Below are positions 51,609-61,216 of a stretch of DNA of 64,000 nucleotides, one piece after another; position 1 is the first letter of the stretch; the number at the start of each line of letters is the position of its first letter. The stretch comes from an uncultured Oscillospiraceae bacterium (lineage in GTDB: Bacteria > Bacillota > Clostridia > Oscillospirales > Ruminococcaceae). The stretch is from assembly GCA_900547455.1 (NCBI GenBank), contig URGV01000001.1, forward strand, positions 1 to 64,000, read 5' to 3'. A program made the translations under genes and the position numbers. The notes under the pieces are model-generated. The model was given only the letters and a program-made list of their open reading frames with translations, was not told the origin of the DNA and made no database searches.

Positions 51609-52538
51609 ATGATTTACAAGAAATTATTAGCAACCGTACTTGCAGCAATGATGGTAATGAGCATGGCAGCTTGCAGCAGCGAAGGAACTTCTTCCACAAG
51701 CGACGAGGGTAGCACAACCACCACTACCAACGAAACCGAGGCTACCACCGAAGAGTCCACCACCGAGGAAGCACCGGCTGAGGAAACTTCTTCCCTGTCC
51801 GGTACCGTTTCCACCAACGGCTCCACCTCCATGGAGAGCGTAATCGGTATCCTGTCTGAGCAGTTCATGGCGGACAACCCGGATGTAACCGTTACTTATG
51901 ACCCAACCGGTTCCGGTACTGGTATTGAAGCTGCTTCTTCCGGTTCTGCAGATATCGGCCTTTCTTCCAGAGCACTGACCGATGAGGAAACTGGTTCCGG
52001 TCTGGAAGGCACCACCGTTGCGCTGGATGGTATCGCCATCATCGTAAACGCTGAAAATCCGGTAGAGGATCTGAGCGTTGATCAGATTGCCCAGCTGTTC
52101 ACCGGCGCTGTTGCCGACTGGAGCGAGGTAGGCGGCGATGCTGGTGCGGTAGCTGCTATCGGCCGTGAGGCTGGTTCCGGCACAAGAGATGGTTTTGAGT
52201 CCATCACTGGCACCGAGGACGCTTGCGTACTGTCCCAGGAGCTGACCTCCACCGGCGCTGTTATTGAGGCTGTTAAGAGCAATCCAAGCGCAATCGGCTA
52301 CGCTTCCCTGTCTGCAGTAGAAGGCCAGGAAGGCATCAAAGCAATCACTGTTGACGGCGTTGCCTGCACCGAGGAAACCGTTCAGGATGGCAGCTACCAG
52401 ATTCAGAGACCATTCGTCATGGTAACCAACAGCGCTACCGAGCTCAGCGAAGCTGCTCAGGCTTTCATGGACTTCGCAACCTCTTCCGATGCAAACGAAC
52501 TGATCATCGAAGCTGGTGCGGTTCCGGTAGCTGAGTAA
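51609..52538 (+). CDS. pstS: Phosphate-binding lipoprotein PstS
   Basis: A 309-residue periplasmic-type binding protein attached by a lipid anchor (lipobox SMAACS, Cys near residue 20). A Ser/Thr/Glu linker (about residues 23-60) is followed by the phosphate-binding fold: NGSTSMES, DPTGSGTGIEAA, GREAGSGTRDGFE. It hands phosphate to the PstCA channel. Start at ATG 51609, nine bases after GGAG. Codon use is markedly biased to GGT/GTA/ACC as in highly expressed genes. Confidence 0.95.
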   Translation: MIYKKLLATVLAAMMVMSMAACSSEGTSSTSDEGSTTTTTNETEATTEESTTEEAPAEETSSLSGTVSTNGSTSMESVIGILSEQFMADNPDVTVTYDPTGSGTGIEAASSGSADIGLSSRALTDEETGSGLEGTTVALDGIAIIVNAENPVEDLSVDQIAQLFTGAVADWSEVGGDAGAVAAIGREAGSGTRDGFESITGTEDACVLSQELTSTGAVIEAVKSNPSAIGYASLSAVEGQEGIKAITVDGVACTEETVQDGSYQIQRPFVMVTNSATELSEAAQAFMDFATSSDANELIIEAGAVPVAE

Positions 52539-52589
52539 TTCAGAAAGAACATTCAAAGCAGAGACCACCTGATGCAAGGAGCATGATTT

Positions 52590-53558
52590 ATGCAAGACCA
52601 GAATGTAGCAAATGTCCCTTATGATGCGAGCGAAGCTCGGAACGAACAACGAGCTTCCCGCAACGGTGGTCAAAAGTACAAAAACATAAGAGAAGCAATG
52701 GAGATGGCGATGCACGCCATCTTCCTCTTATGTGGTGTAGTTGCTGTCGCCTTTGTACTTTTGATCAGTATCTACCTGATTATTTCCGGCATCCCGGCAA
52801 TCAGGGAGATCGGCCTGGTGGACTTCCTGTTTGGCCAGACCTGGGCGCCAACCCACAGCACCAATCCATCCTACGGAATCCTTCCGTTTATCCTGACCTC
52901 GATCTACGGCACCGCAGGTGCGGTTCTGATCGGTGTGCCGGTAGGACTGCTGACTGCTGTTTATCTTTCCAAATGCGCTCCGCCGAAGGTTGCGGCGGTT
53001 GTCCACACAGCAGTTGAGCTGCTGGCCGGTATTCCATCGGTTGTTTACGGTCTGGTTGGCATGATTGTGCTGGTTCCGGCAATTCGAGATTTGTTTAATC
53101 TTCCGTCCGGCGCCACCCTGCTGGCGGCCATTGTGGTTCTGGCAATCATGATTTTGCCTTCCATCATCAATGTTTCGGAGAGCGCACTCAATGCGGTTCC
53201 AAAGGAATACGAGGAAGCTTCCCTGGCGCTGGGCGCCACCAAAATCGAGACCATCTTCAAGGTAAGCCTGCCTGCTGCCAGAAGCGGCGTTGCTACCGCG
53301 ATTGTTCTCGGTGTTGGCCGTGCGATCGGCGAGGCTATGGCAATTATCATGGTGTCGGGCAACGTCGCCAATATGCCGGGCCTGCTCACCTCTGTTCGAT
53401 TCCTGACTACCGCTATTGCGTCCGAGATGTCCTATGCGGCTGTCGGCTCTCTGCAGAGAAACGCTCTGTTCTCGATCGGTCTGGTGCTGTTCTTGTTCAT
53501 CATGCTGATCAATGTAATCCTCAATGTCTTCATCAAGAACAAAAAGGAAGGGGACTAA
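52590..53558 (+). CDS. pstC: Phosphate ABC transporter permease PstC
   Basis: A 322-residue permease with a long N-terminal cytoplasmic arm (about 45 residues) and six helices. The EAA loop is EEASLALGATKIETIFKV near residue 210. It forms the channel with PstA. It lies 51 bases after pstS and three bases before pstA in the same operon. Confidence 0.95.
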   Translation: MQDQNVANVPYDASEARNEQRASRNGGQKYKNIREAMEMAMHAIFLLCGVVAVAFVLLISIYLIISGIPAIREIGLVDFLFGQTWAPTHSTNPSYGILPFILTSIYGTAGAVLIGVPVGLLTAVYLSKCAPPKVAAVVHTAVELLAGIPSVVYGLVGMIVLVPAIRDLFNLPSGATLLAAIVVLAIMILPSIINVSESALNAVPKEYEEASLALGATKIETIFKVSLPAARSGVATAIVLGVGRAIGEAMAIIMVSGNVANMPGLLTSVRFLTTAIASEMSYAAVGSLQRNALFSIGLVLFLFIMLINVILNVFIKNKKEGD

Positions 53559-53561
53559 TCG

Positions 53562-54410
53562 ATGAAGGAACTTGATTTTCGCCGGAAGGTCTATGACCGC
53601 ACGCTCAAGGTTTTGATGTACCTGTGTGCGGGCATTACCTGCGCCCTGCTGATTTTCCTGATCGGCTATATCTTTTATCGCGGCGTGGGCAGCGTCAGCT
53701 GGGAGCTCTTGACAACCCAGAGCAGCTACCGCAACGATACGATTGGTATTCTTCCGAATATTTTAAATACCGTTTACATTATCCTTGTTTCGATGGTCAT
53801 CGTGCTGCCGCTTGGCGTCGGCGCGGCGATCTATCTGACTGAGTATGCAAAGAACCGAAAGCTGGTTGCAATCATCGAACTGGCGACCGAGATTCTGACC
53901 GGCATCCCGTCGATTATCTTCGGCCTGGTTGGTATGCTGTTCTTTATCCAGATGATGGGCCTCAAGCAGGGTATCCTGGCCGGCGGCCTGACGCTGGTTG
54001 TCATGATTCTGCCGACTATTGTGCGCACTACCCAGGAGAGCTTAAAGACTGTTCCACAGTCCTACCGCGAGGGCGCTCTCGGCCTGGGCGCAGGCAAATG
54101 GCACATGATCCGCACCGTCGTCCTGCCAAACGCGGTGGACGGTATCGTCACCGGCTGCATCCTGGCGATCGGACGTATCGTCGGCGAGTCTGCGGCCCTG
54201 CTGTTTACCGCCGGCTTTGGTCTGGTGCTCAACGGCTTTGTCGAGTCGCTGCAGTCCTCTTCCGCAACGCTGACCGTCGCGCTGTATGTCTATGCCAGCG
54301 AGCGCGGTGAGACCGCAGTTGCATTTGCGATTGCGACCATCTTGATGGTGCTGACCTTTATCATCAACTTCGCGGCAAATCTGGCGGCGAAAAAGCTCAA
54401 AAAAGTATAA
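53562..54410 (+). CDS. pstA: Phosphate ABC transporter permease PstA
   Basis: A 282-residue permease with six helices and the EAA loop REGALGLGAGKWHMIRTV near residue 169. It partners PstC. It starts three bases after pstC ends. Confidence 0.95.
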   Translation: MKELDFRRKVYDRTLKVLMYLCAGITCALLIFLIGYIFYRGVGSVSWELLTTQSSYRNDTIGILPNILNTVYIILVSMVIVLPLGVGAAIYLTEYAKNRKLVAIIELATEILTGIPSIIFGLVGMLFFIQMMGLKQGILAGGLTLVVMILPTIVRTTQESLKTVPQSYREGALGLGAGKWHMIRTVVLPNAVDGIVTGCILAIGRIVGESAALLFTAGFGLVLNGFVESLQSSSATLTVALYVYASERGETAVAFAIATILMVLTFIINFAANLAAKKLKKV

Positions 54411-54470
54411 GAGCAACGGCTTGTATAGAAGAAACCAACAGGATTTTATAAGAAAGGCATGGTTGACAGA

Positions 54471-55226
54471 ATGTCTACTATTATATCGGTCCAGGGGCTG
54501 AACCTCTGGTACAGCGCAAATCAGGCGCTTTATGATGTGAGCATGGAGCTGCCGGAGCACGAGATTACCGCCTTCATCGGCCCATCCGGCTGCGGTAAAT
54601 CCACCTTCTTAAAGACACTCAACCGCATGAACGACCTGATCGAGGGTGTCCGCATCGAGGGCAAAATCCTCTATGAAAATCAGGACATCTATGCGCCGCA
54701 GGTTGACACCACCTGGCTGAGAAAAGAAATCGGCATGGTGTTCCAGAAACCAAACCCGTTCCCAATGTCCATCTACGACAACATTGCTTACGGCCCCAAG
54801 CTGCAGGGTATCCGCTCCAAGGTAAAGCTGGATGAGATTGTAGAAAATTCTCTGAAAGGCGCCGCTATCTGGGACGAGGTCAAGGATCGCCTGAACAAGA
54901 GCGCTCTGGGCCTTTCCGGTGGTCAGCAGCAGAGACTTTGCATCGCGCGTGCGCTGGCTGTAGAGCCGAAGGTTCTGCTGATGGATGAGCCGACCAGCGC
55001 GCTGGACCCAATCTCCACTTCCAAGATTGAGGAACTGGCAGCGGAGCTGAAAAAAGACTATACCATTATCATGGTTACCCACAACATGCAGCAGGCGGCC
55101 AGAATTTCTGACAGGACTGCGTTCTTCCTGCTGGGCAAGATGATCGAATACGGCGAAACCGAGCAGATTTTCTCGATGCCAAAGGATAAACGCACCGAAG
55201 ATTACATTACAGGAAGGTTTGGTTAA
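54471..55226 (+). CDS. pstB: Phosphate ABC transporter ATPase PstB
   Basis: A 251-residue ATPase with Walker [10 protein letters not shown], signature LSGGQQQR and Walker [14 protein letters not shown]. It powers the PstCA channel. The start is uncertain: ATG 54471 gives [10 protein letters not shown], typical for PstB, while ATG 54459 is nearly touching the AAAGG site. It is followed two bases later by phoU. Confidence 0.96.
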   Translation: MSTIISVQGLNLWYSANQALYDVSMELPEHEITAFIGPSGCGKSTFLKTLNRMNDLIEGVRIEGKILYENQDIYAPQVDTTWLRKEIGMVFQKPNPFPMSIYDNIAYGPKLQGIRSKVKLDEIVENSLKGAAIWDEVKDRLNKSALGLSGGQQQRLCIARALAVEPKVLLMDEPTSALDPISTSKIEELAAELKKDYTIIMVTHNMQQAARISDRTAFFLLGKMIEYGETEQIFSMPKDKRTEDYITGRFG

Positions 55227-55228
55227 TC

Positions 55229-55891
55229 ATGAGAACAAGATTTGATGAACAGCTTCGCCAGCTGAATGTTGAGTTGATTCGCATGGGAAGCCTGTGCGAG
55301 GAGGCGATCTCCATCGCCGCAAAGGCTTTGGAGGGAAATGAGAAGGTCGATGCCGGACGTGTGTTCTCTCTGGAAAACGATATTGATCAGATGGAGCACG
55401 ACATCGAGTCGCGCTGCATGAGAATGCTTTTGCAGCAGCAGCCGGTTGCGACCGACTTGCGCGTCATCTCCGCGGCGTTGAAGATGATCTCTGACATGGA
55501 GCGCATCGGCGATCAGGCGGCTGACATCGCCGAGATGGTGGACTATGTCAAGGACACCGTCGCGCAGGGCAAGGTCCATATCACCAATATGGCGCGCGCT
55601 GCTGTCTCGATGGTCACCGAAAGCGTTGAAGCTTTCGTCCAGGCGGACATGAAGCTGGCCCAAAAGGTCGTACAGGATGATGATAAAGTTGACGAATTGT
55701 TTAGCAAAGTCCGCAAGGAGCTGATTCAGAGCCTGAAGGACGAGAGCGGCAATCCAGAAGCGATTCTGGACCTGTTGATGATCGCCAAATACTTTGAGCG
55801 CATCGGCGACCACGCTGTCAATATCGCTGAATGGGTGGAATATTCCATTACCGGGGTACATAAAAGTAGTGAACATCACCAGGAAGTATGA
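55229..55891 (+). CDS. phoU: Phosphate signalling protein PhoU
   Basis: A 220-residue all-helical protein made of two PhoU repeats with the conserved (D/E)xxxD metal patches, for example MISDMERIGDQAADIAE near residue 88 and YFERIGDHAVNIAEWV near residue 188. PhoU connects the PstSCAB transporter to the PhoR kinase and prevents signalling when phosphate is plentiful. It starts two bases after pstB. Confidence 0.95.
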   Translation: MRTRFDEQLRQLNVELIRMGSLCEEAISIAAKALEGNEKVDAGRVFSLENDIDQMEHDIESRCMRMLLQQQPVATDLRVISAALKMISDMERIGDQAADIAEMVDYVKDTVAQGKVHITNMARAAVSMVTESVEAFVQADMKLAQKVVQDDDKVDELFSKVRKELIQSLKDESGNPEAILDLLMIAKYFERIGDHAVNIAEWVEYSITGVHKSSEHHQEV

Positions 55892-55913
55892 TACAATATC
55901 CATGAGGTGATGA

Positions 55914-56597
55914 TTGATGATTTATGTCCTGGAAGATGACGAAAGCATTCGTGAATTGATTATTTATACGCTCAACGGCCAGAGCATGGAAGCCAGGGGC
56001 TTTGCAGCCCCCAGCGAATTCTGGGCCGCGATGAGCGAAAAGACGCCCTCTCTGGTGCTGCTGGATATCATGCTGCCCGAAGAGGACGGCTTTTCTATCT
56101 TGCAAAAATTGCGTGCTGCGCCGGCCACCAAGCGTCTGCCCATCATTATGCTGACCGCAAAGGGAAGCGAGTATGACATTGTACGCGGGCTGGATATTGG
56201 CGCAGATGACTACATCCCAAAACCGTTCCGGATGATGGAGCTGCTTTCCCGCATCCGTGCTTTGCTGCGCCGCAGCGGGGGAGACAACGGGAAGATGGAG
56301 GAGTACCGGGTCGGAAATCTCTATGTTAACCCAATTAAACATGTGGTCGAGGTGGACGGCAAGGAGATCATCCTGACGCTCAAGGAGTTTGAACTGCTCA
56401 GCCTGCTCATCTCCCGGCAGGGGATTGTCTTTACCCGCGCCCAGCTGCTCGATGAAATCTGGGGCTACGGTTTCGACGGCGAAAGCCGGACGGTGGATGT
56501 TCACATCCGTACCCTGCGGCAGAAGCTGGGTTCGGCCGGAAGCTACATTGAAACGGTGCGCGGCATCGGCTATAAAATAGGCGGGGAAAAAGAATGA
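55914..56597 (+). CDS. phoP: Response regulator, PhoP/PhoB type
   Basis: A 227-residue OmpR-class regulator. The receiver domain has acidic pocket VLEDDESI, phosphorylation site LVLLDIMLPEEDG and the switch Lys in YIPKPFRM. The C-terminal winged helix ends with RTVDVHIRTLRQKLG and RGIGYKI. It probably binds the Pho boxes before pstS. The gene overlaps phoR by four bases. MM start; either ATG is possible. Confidence 0.93.
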   Translation: MMIYVLEDDESIRELIIYTLNGQSMEARGFAAPSEFWAAMSEKTPSLVLLDIMLPEEDGFSILQKLRAAPATKRLPIIMLTAKGSEYDIVRGLDIGADDYIPKPFRMMELLSRIRALLRRSGGDNGKMEEYRVGNLYVNPIKHVVEVDGKEIILTLKEFELLSLLISRQGIVFTRAQLLDEIWGYGFDGESRTVDVHIRTLRQKLGSAGSYIETVRGIGYKIGGEKE

Positions 56598-58330
56598 CAA
56601 AACGAATTTTCCGCGCTTTGATAGGAATTTCTCTGGTCGTCTGCCTGGTTGGCATGGCGACCGTCTTTGCTGTCCTCTATTATTATTTTGAAAATCAGAT
56701 CACCATGGAGATGGAGAGCGAGGTAAAATACTTAGCTGCTTCAGTGGAGGAATATGGCCAGCAGGCCCTGGACAATCTGCCGTCGGATGCGCAGCGGGTG
56801 ACGTTGATCGCGCCGGATGGAACGGTCCTGTTTGACAACTATGCCGACCCGGCCCAGATGGACAACCACCTGAACCGGGAGGAGGTGCAGATGGCGCTGC
56901 AAAATGGCTACGCACAGTCCACCCGCCGCTCCGACACCTTCCGGCAGCAGATGGTGTACTGCGCTATCCGCCTGGAGGACGGCAATGTTTTGCGCATTTC
57001 CAGCACCCAGTACACCGCGGCGGCTGTGCTGGAGAGCATGATCCAGCCGGTAATTGGCATTGTGATCTGTATTTTGCTGGTGGTGGGCTTTTTGGCGGCC
57101 CGCATTTCCCGCAAAATTGTCGAGCCGCTCAACCAGCTCGATCTGGAAAATCCAGAGAAAAACGAGAGCTATGATGAACTGACGCCGCTGCTGACCAAAA
57201 TCAGCTGGCAGCAAAAGACGATACGCGAACAGCTGCTGCAGGCGATGCAGCAGCAGGAAGAACTGAAAATGATTACCGACAACATGCAGGAGGGCCTGCT
57301 GCTGATCGATAACAAAGGAGACATCCTCTCCAGCAACACCAGCGCTCTGAAGATTCTGGGCGTTTCCCCGCAGATGCAGCACATGATGGGCAGCCACAAG
57401 GAAAATGTGCTGGCCCTCAATCGCAGCGAAGCCTTTCGCAAAGCGGTGGACAATGTGCTGGCCGGAAAACATCGGGAGACGATGCTGGAAGTGGACGGCG
57501 GCTATTATCAGATGACGGTCAATCCTGTGTTGCGCAGCGGCAAGGTGGAAGGCGGCGTTCTGCTGTTTGTCGACATCACCGAGCAGCGCCAGAACGAGAT
57601 GCTCCGCCGGGAATTTACCGCCAATGTCTCCCATGAGCTCAAAACCCCGCTGACCTCCATCTCCGGTTTTGCAGAGATTATGAAGGATGGCTTTGTCCGG
57701 CCGGAGGATATCCCGCAGTTTGCCGGCAAGATCTTTTCTGAATCGCAGCGTTTGATCGACCTGGTGGGCGACATCATCAAGATCTCCCAGCTCGACGAGG
57801 ATATGCTCCCCTTTGACCGGGAGCCGGTCAATCTTTTTGCGCTGACCCAGGAAATTGTTTCCCGTCTGCAGGAGCGCGCGGACAGAAAAGGCATTACTAT
57901 CCGCCTCACCGGCCAGCAGGTGATGGTAAACAGTGTTCGGCAGATCACCGACGAGGTGATTTATAATCTGTGCGACAACGCCATTAAATATAACGTCCAG
58001 GACGGCAGGGTGGACATCCACATCCAGATGGAGCAGGAACAGGCGGTTCTCACCGTCAGGGACACCGGCATCGGCATCTCGCCCGCCGACCAGCGCCGCG
58101 TCTTTGAGCGCTTTTACCGGGTGGATAAGAGCCACTCCAAACAGATTGGAGGCACCGGTTTGGGCCTCTCGATTGTCAAGCACGGCGCGGCTTATCTCGG
58201 CATCAAGGTCGCTCTGGAAAGCGTTGTGGGGAAGGGCAGCACCTTCTCTTTGATCTGGCCCAAAGAAATAATCTGCCCGCAGGACAGTGCAGAATCGAAG
58301 AAAGGGCTTGAAACGGCGGCCAAGATGTGA
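56594..58330 (+). CDS. phoR: Sensor histidine kinase, PhoR type
   Basis: A 578-residue membrane kinase. Two helices (about residues 8-30 and 154-174) flank an extracytoplasmic sensor region. A HAMP-like linker, a PAS domain (about residues 220-330), the H box FTANVSHELKTPLTSISGF near residue 346, N box and G boxes (RDTGIGISPADQRRVFERFYRVDKS split as RDTGIGIS and FERFYRV) follow. It should phosphorylate the adjacent PhoP. Its last codons contain the promoter of the SCIFF gene. Confidence 0.94.
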   Translation: MTKRIFRALIGISLVVCLVGMATVFAVLYYYFENQITMEMESEVKYLAASVEEYGQQALDNLPSDAQRVTLIAPDGTVLFDNYADPAQMDNHLNREEVQMALQNGYAQSTRRSDTFRQQMVYCAIRLEDGNVLRISSTQYTAAAVLESMIQPVIGIVICILLVVGFLAARISRKIVEPLNQLDLENPEKNESYDELTPLLTKISWQQKTIREQLLQAMQQQEELKMITDNMQEGLLLIDNKGDILSSNTSALKILGVSPQMQHMMGSHKENVLALNRSEAFRKAVDNVLAGKHRETMLEVDGGYYQMTVNPVLRSGKVEGGVLLFVDITEQRQNEMLRREFTANVSHELKTPLTSISGFAEIMKDGFVRPEDIPQFAGKIFSESQRLIDLVGDIIKISQLDEDMLPFDREPVNLFALTQEIVSRLQERADRKGITIRLTGQQVMVNSVRQITDEVIYNLCDNAIKYNVQDGRVDIHIQMEQEQAVLTVRDTGIGISPADQRRVFERFYRVDKSHSKQIGGTGLGLSIVKHGAAYLGIKVALESVVGKGSTFSLIWPKEIICPQDSAESKKGLETAAKM

Positions 58331-58336
58331 TATAAT
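58308..58336 (+). promoter_or_regulatory. Promoter of the SCIFF precursor gene
   Basis: TTGAAA (58308-58313), 17 bp, TATAAT (58331-58336). The -35 box and spacer lie within the end of phoR. It gives the small peptide gene its own strong transcript. Confidence 0.8.
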
Positions 58337-58384
58337 AGAACAACAGACAATGGGTTTACCAATTTTTGAAAGGAATGTTGTTGC

Positions 58385-58528
58385 ATGAAACACGTAAAAA
58401 CTTTAAATAAGGCGAATCTGAAAGAAACTGCTGCAAAGGGTGGCTGCGGCGAGTGCCAGGCTTCCTGCCAGTCTGCTTGCAAGACCTCCTGCACAGTTGC
58501 AAACCAGAAATGCGAGCACGCAAAATAA
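58385..58528 (+). CDS. scfA: SCIFF precursor peptide (six cysteines in about 45 residues)
   Basis: A 47-residue peptide starting MKHVKTLNKANLKETAAK and then GGCGECQASCQSACKTSC. Six Cys lie at residues 21, 24, 28, 32, 36 and 43, the SCIFF pattern found almost universally in Clostridia. From family knowledge the radical SAM partner forms thioether links between Cys sulfur and residues such as Thr (ranthipeptide type). The mature product's function is unknown. AAAGGAATG precedes the ATG. It is directly upstream of its maturase gene, with an attenuating hairpin between them. Confidence 0.95.
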   Translation: MKHVKTLNKANLKETAAKGGCGECQASCQSACKTSCTVANQKCEHAK

Positions 58529-58554
58529 GTTTGCGTCAAGATTGAGGTTAAAAC

Positions 58555-58588
58555 AGATAGGGGCAGCAGTGCTGTCCCTATTGTTTTG
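58555..58588 (+). terminator. Attenuator between the SCIFF gene and its maturase
   Basis: ATAGGGGCAGCA/TGCTGTCCCTAT stem (58557-58581) followed by TGTTTT. It probably keeps peptide transcript well above maturase transcript. Confidence 0.7.
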
Positions 58589-58641
58589 CGTATCGGGATT
58601 TTTGAAAATGGGCGTCCTTTGGGGCAGGAAAGGAAGAAATA

Positions 58642-60051
58642 ATGTTACATAGCTTTCAATTAAATGGATACAACATCGTCATGGATGTCAACAGCGGGGC
58701 GGTCCATGTCGTCGACGAAATGGTATATGATATGATCCAGCTGTTGGACGCGGAATTTTTGGCGCGATCCTTTGACGGCAAAGTTGCAGAAAAGCTGGAA
58801 AAAGCATATCCGGCGGCAGTTTTTGCGCCGCTGGAGGCCCGCTTTGGCCGCGATGAGCTGGAGGAGGCCTACGGCGAAATCTACGAGATGTACGACAATG
58901 GCCAGCTCTTCACAGCGGACGATTATGAGCAGTTTGCGGACATGATGGTTTCCGCACCGATCAAAGCCATGTGCCTGAATGTGGCGCATGACTGCAACCT
59001 GCGCTGCTCCTACTGCTTTGCCTCCACCGGCGATTTTGGCGGCGAGCGCAAGCTGATGACCCCGGAGGTGGGCAAAAAGGCGATCGACTATCTGCTCAAA
59101 TATTCCGGCGACCGCCACAACCTGGAGATGGACTTCTTCGGCGGCGAACCGCTCATGGCTTTTGATGTCGTCAAGGAGGTTGTCGAGTACGCCCGCTCCA
59201 AGGAGAAGGAATACAACAAAAACTTCCGCTTCACCATCACCACCAACGGCATGCTGCTGACCGACGACAAGATCGACTACATCAACAAGGAAATGTACAA
59301 CGTCGTCCTCTCGCTCGACGGCAGAAAAGAGGTCAACGACCGCATGCGCTTCTGCGTGAACGGAAGCGGCAGCTACGACATCATCCTGCCCAAGTTCCAG
59401 AAGCTGGTTCAGAAACGCGGCGACGGACAGTACTATGTCCGTGGAACCTTCACCAAATACAACAAGGACTTCACCAACGACGTCCTACACTTCTTTGACC
59501 AGGGCTTTGAGCAGATTTCCATTGAGCCGGTTGTCACCGATCCAAAGCTGCCTTACGCGCTGACCGAGGAGGATCTGCCGGAGGTCTTTGCCGAGTACGA
59601 AAAGCTGGCCAAGGTCATCATTGAAAAGCGCAAAAACGGCGAGTTCTTCAACTTCTTCCACTTCATGATTGACCTCGACCAGGGTCCGTGCGCCATCAAG
59701 CGCCTGCGCGGCTGCGGCTGCGGCAACGAGTATGTTTCGGTTACCCCGGAGGGCGACGTCTACCCGTGCCATCAGTTTGTCGGCAAGAAGGAGTGGATCA
59801 TGGGCAGCGTCAACGATCTGTCGCTGAACACCGAGATCAAGGATTCCTTTGCGAAGACCACCGTCTACACCAAACCGGAGTGCCGCACCTGCTGGGCAAA
59901 ATTCTACTGCAGCGGCGGATGCAACGCCAACAATCTGGAGTATGCAGGCGCAATCAAAAAGCCGTATAAGCTGGCCTGCGACCTTGAGAAAAAACGTCTG
60001 GAGTGTGCGATTATGATTAAAGCCGCTCTGGCCGACTTGGAAATCGAATAA
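58642..60051 (+). CDS. scfB: SCIFF radical SAM maturase
   Basis: A 469-residue radical SAM/SPASM enzyme. The N-terminal leader-binding region (RRE-like, about residues 1-100) precedes the cluster motif CNLRCSYC (Cys118, 122, 125) and GGEPLM. The SPASM part has RGCGCGNEY, YPCHQF and CRTCWAKFYCSGGC (from residue 414), giving two auxiliary 4Fe-4S clusters. It installs thioether cross-links in the SCIFF peptide. Its length and motifs match the family very well. A terminator follows. Confidence 0.97.
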   Translation: MLHSFQLNGYNIVMDVNSGAVHVVDEMVYDMIQLLDAEFLARSFDGKVAEKLEKAYPAAVFAPLEARFGRDELEEAYGEIYEMYDNGQLFTADDYEQFADMMVSAPIKAMCLNVAHDCNLRCSYCFASTGDFGGERKLMTPEVGKKAIDYLLKYSGDRHNLEMDFFGGEPLMAFDVVKEVVEYARSKEKEYNKNFRFTITTNGMLLTDDKIDYINKEMYNVVLSLDGRKEVNDRMRFCVNGSGSYDIILPKFQKLVQKRGDGQYYVRGTFTKYNKDFTNDVLHFFDQGFEQISIEPVVTDPKLPYALTEEDLPEVFAEYEKLAKVIIEKRKNGEFFNFFHFMIDLDQGPCAIKRLRGCGCGNEYVSVTPEGDVYPCHQFVGKKEWIMGSVNDLSLNTEIKDSFAKTTVYTKPECRTCWAKFYCSGGCNANNLEYAGAIKKPYKLACDLEKKRLECAIMIKAALADLEIE

Positions 60052-60059
60052 TCAAAAAT

Positions 60060-60112
60060 AAGGCGCCGCCGGAAAATCCGTTTTGGGACAATCCGGGCGG
60101 CGCTTTTTTGTG
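60060..60112 (+). terminator. Terminator of the SCIFF operon
   Basis: GCGCCGCC/GGGCGGCGC stem (about 60062-60104) followed by TTTTTTG. Confidence 0.85.
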
Positions 60113-60215
60113 TCACTTTTTGTGCTGATGGCTTTCACGGGAAGGACACTTGACAAATGACGAATAAGAGGGTATTCTAAACAGGAGAGAATCAAGGACG
60201 AGGTGCATGTTGAAT

Positions 60216-61157
60216 ATGAAAATGAAAAAAACAGATTACATTCGAATATTATCGCTGCTGCTGGCAGCGTCGGTGCTGATGGGAGGCTGTTCTTCTCGCA
60301 GCGCACAGCAATCTGAACAGACCAGTCAGTCTATACAGCAGGAAACGCAGGTGGGGGAAGAGCTGTCAGAAACTGCCGAACAGGATCAGCAGCAGGAGCA
60401 GGAACCGCAGGAGACCTCCGAGGAGGACCAGCAGCAAAACGACTCTGCTCAGGAGGAAGCGCCGCCACAGGATGAGGTGCAGACTGGGGAAGAAACAGAT
60501 CATCCATCGGAGCAAGCGCCGGAAAATACAGAGGAAACAGAAGAAAACGCAGAGCAAACGGAAGATGCTGCATCCAACGGGTCGACCTATACGGCGGAGC
60601 AGTACATACAGTACGACCAATTTGTTGAGCCGCTGCGCACTTCTCAGATTTTACAGCAGGATTTTTCGCCCGAACAGCCGCCGGCTTTTGGCAATCATGT
60701 CTGGTACGGCCTGACGGTGTATGGCTTTGATCCCACCCTGAGTGCCTATGCGGGGCAGGACGGCAACGGCCACTTTGCAGCGGAGACAATCGAAGGGCTG
60801 ATTATGGAACATTTTGACGTCACCCCCGAGCAGATTCGGGCGGACAACGATGCCTACTCGGAGGAGTTTGGCACCTATATCGAGCCGCAGGGTCTGGGTG
60901 GGTACACGCCGGGCTTTGGCATCAGCGGTGCGGACCGGGAAGGGAACACGCTGGTGCTGGTGGTTGACCAGTACACCGACCAGAACAAAATCTTCCACAC
61001 CTCGGTGCTGACCATTCAGCTGGAATCGGAGGACACCACCGAGACCGAGGATACTGAAGAAACCGAGGAGACGACAGGAGGCGGCGAGGACACCTTCACC
61101 ACCTGGAAATACCTCTCCAACCAGACCATCTACGACAACCAGGCAGCCTGGGAATAA
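60216..61157 (+). CDS. Lipoprotein with Gln/Glu-rich linker
   Basis: A 313-residue exported lipoprotein. The signal ends in a SVLMGGC lipobox, followed by about 100 residues of Gln, Glu, Thr and Pro. A folded domain (about residues 130-270) follows, with aromatic YGLTVYGFDPTLSAYAG and TPGFGISGADREGN, and then a second Thr/Glu-rich tail. No family recognised. Start uncertain: ATG at 60207 and 60222 are also in frame; GAGGTG suits 60216 best. Confidence 0.65.
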   Translation: MKMKKTDYIRILSLLLAASVLMGGCSSRSAQQSEQTSQSIQQETQVGEELSETAEQDQQQEQEPQETSEEDQQQNDSAQEEAPPQDEVQTGEETDHPSEQAPENTEETEENAEQTEDAASNGSTYTAEQYIQYDQFVEPLRTSQILQQDFSPEQPPAFGNHVWYGLTVYGFDPTLSAYAGQDGNGHFAAETIEGLIMEHFDVTPEQIRADNDAYSEEFGTYIEPQGLGGYTPGFGISGADREGNTLVLVVDQYTDQNKIFHTSVLTIQLESEDTTETEDTEETEETTGGGEDTFTTWKYLSNQTIYDNQAAWE

Positions 61158-61216
61158 TTTGGACAGGCCGCGCATAACCATGAATCAAGAAAGGACGCCA
61201 AAAGGGGTTGGGATTG

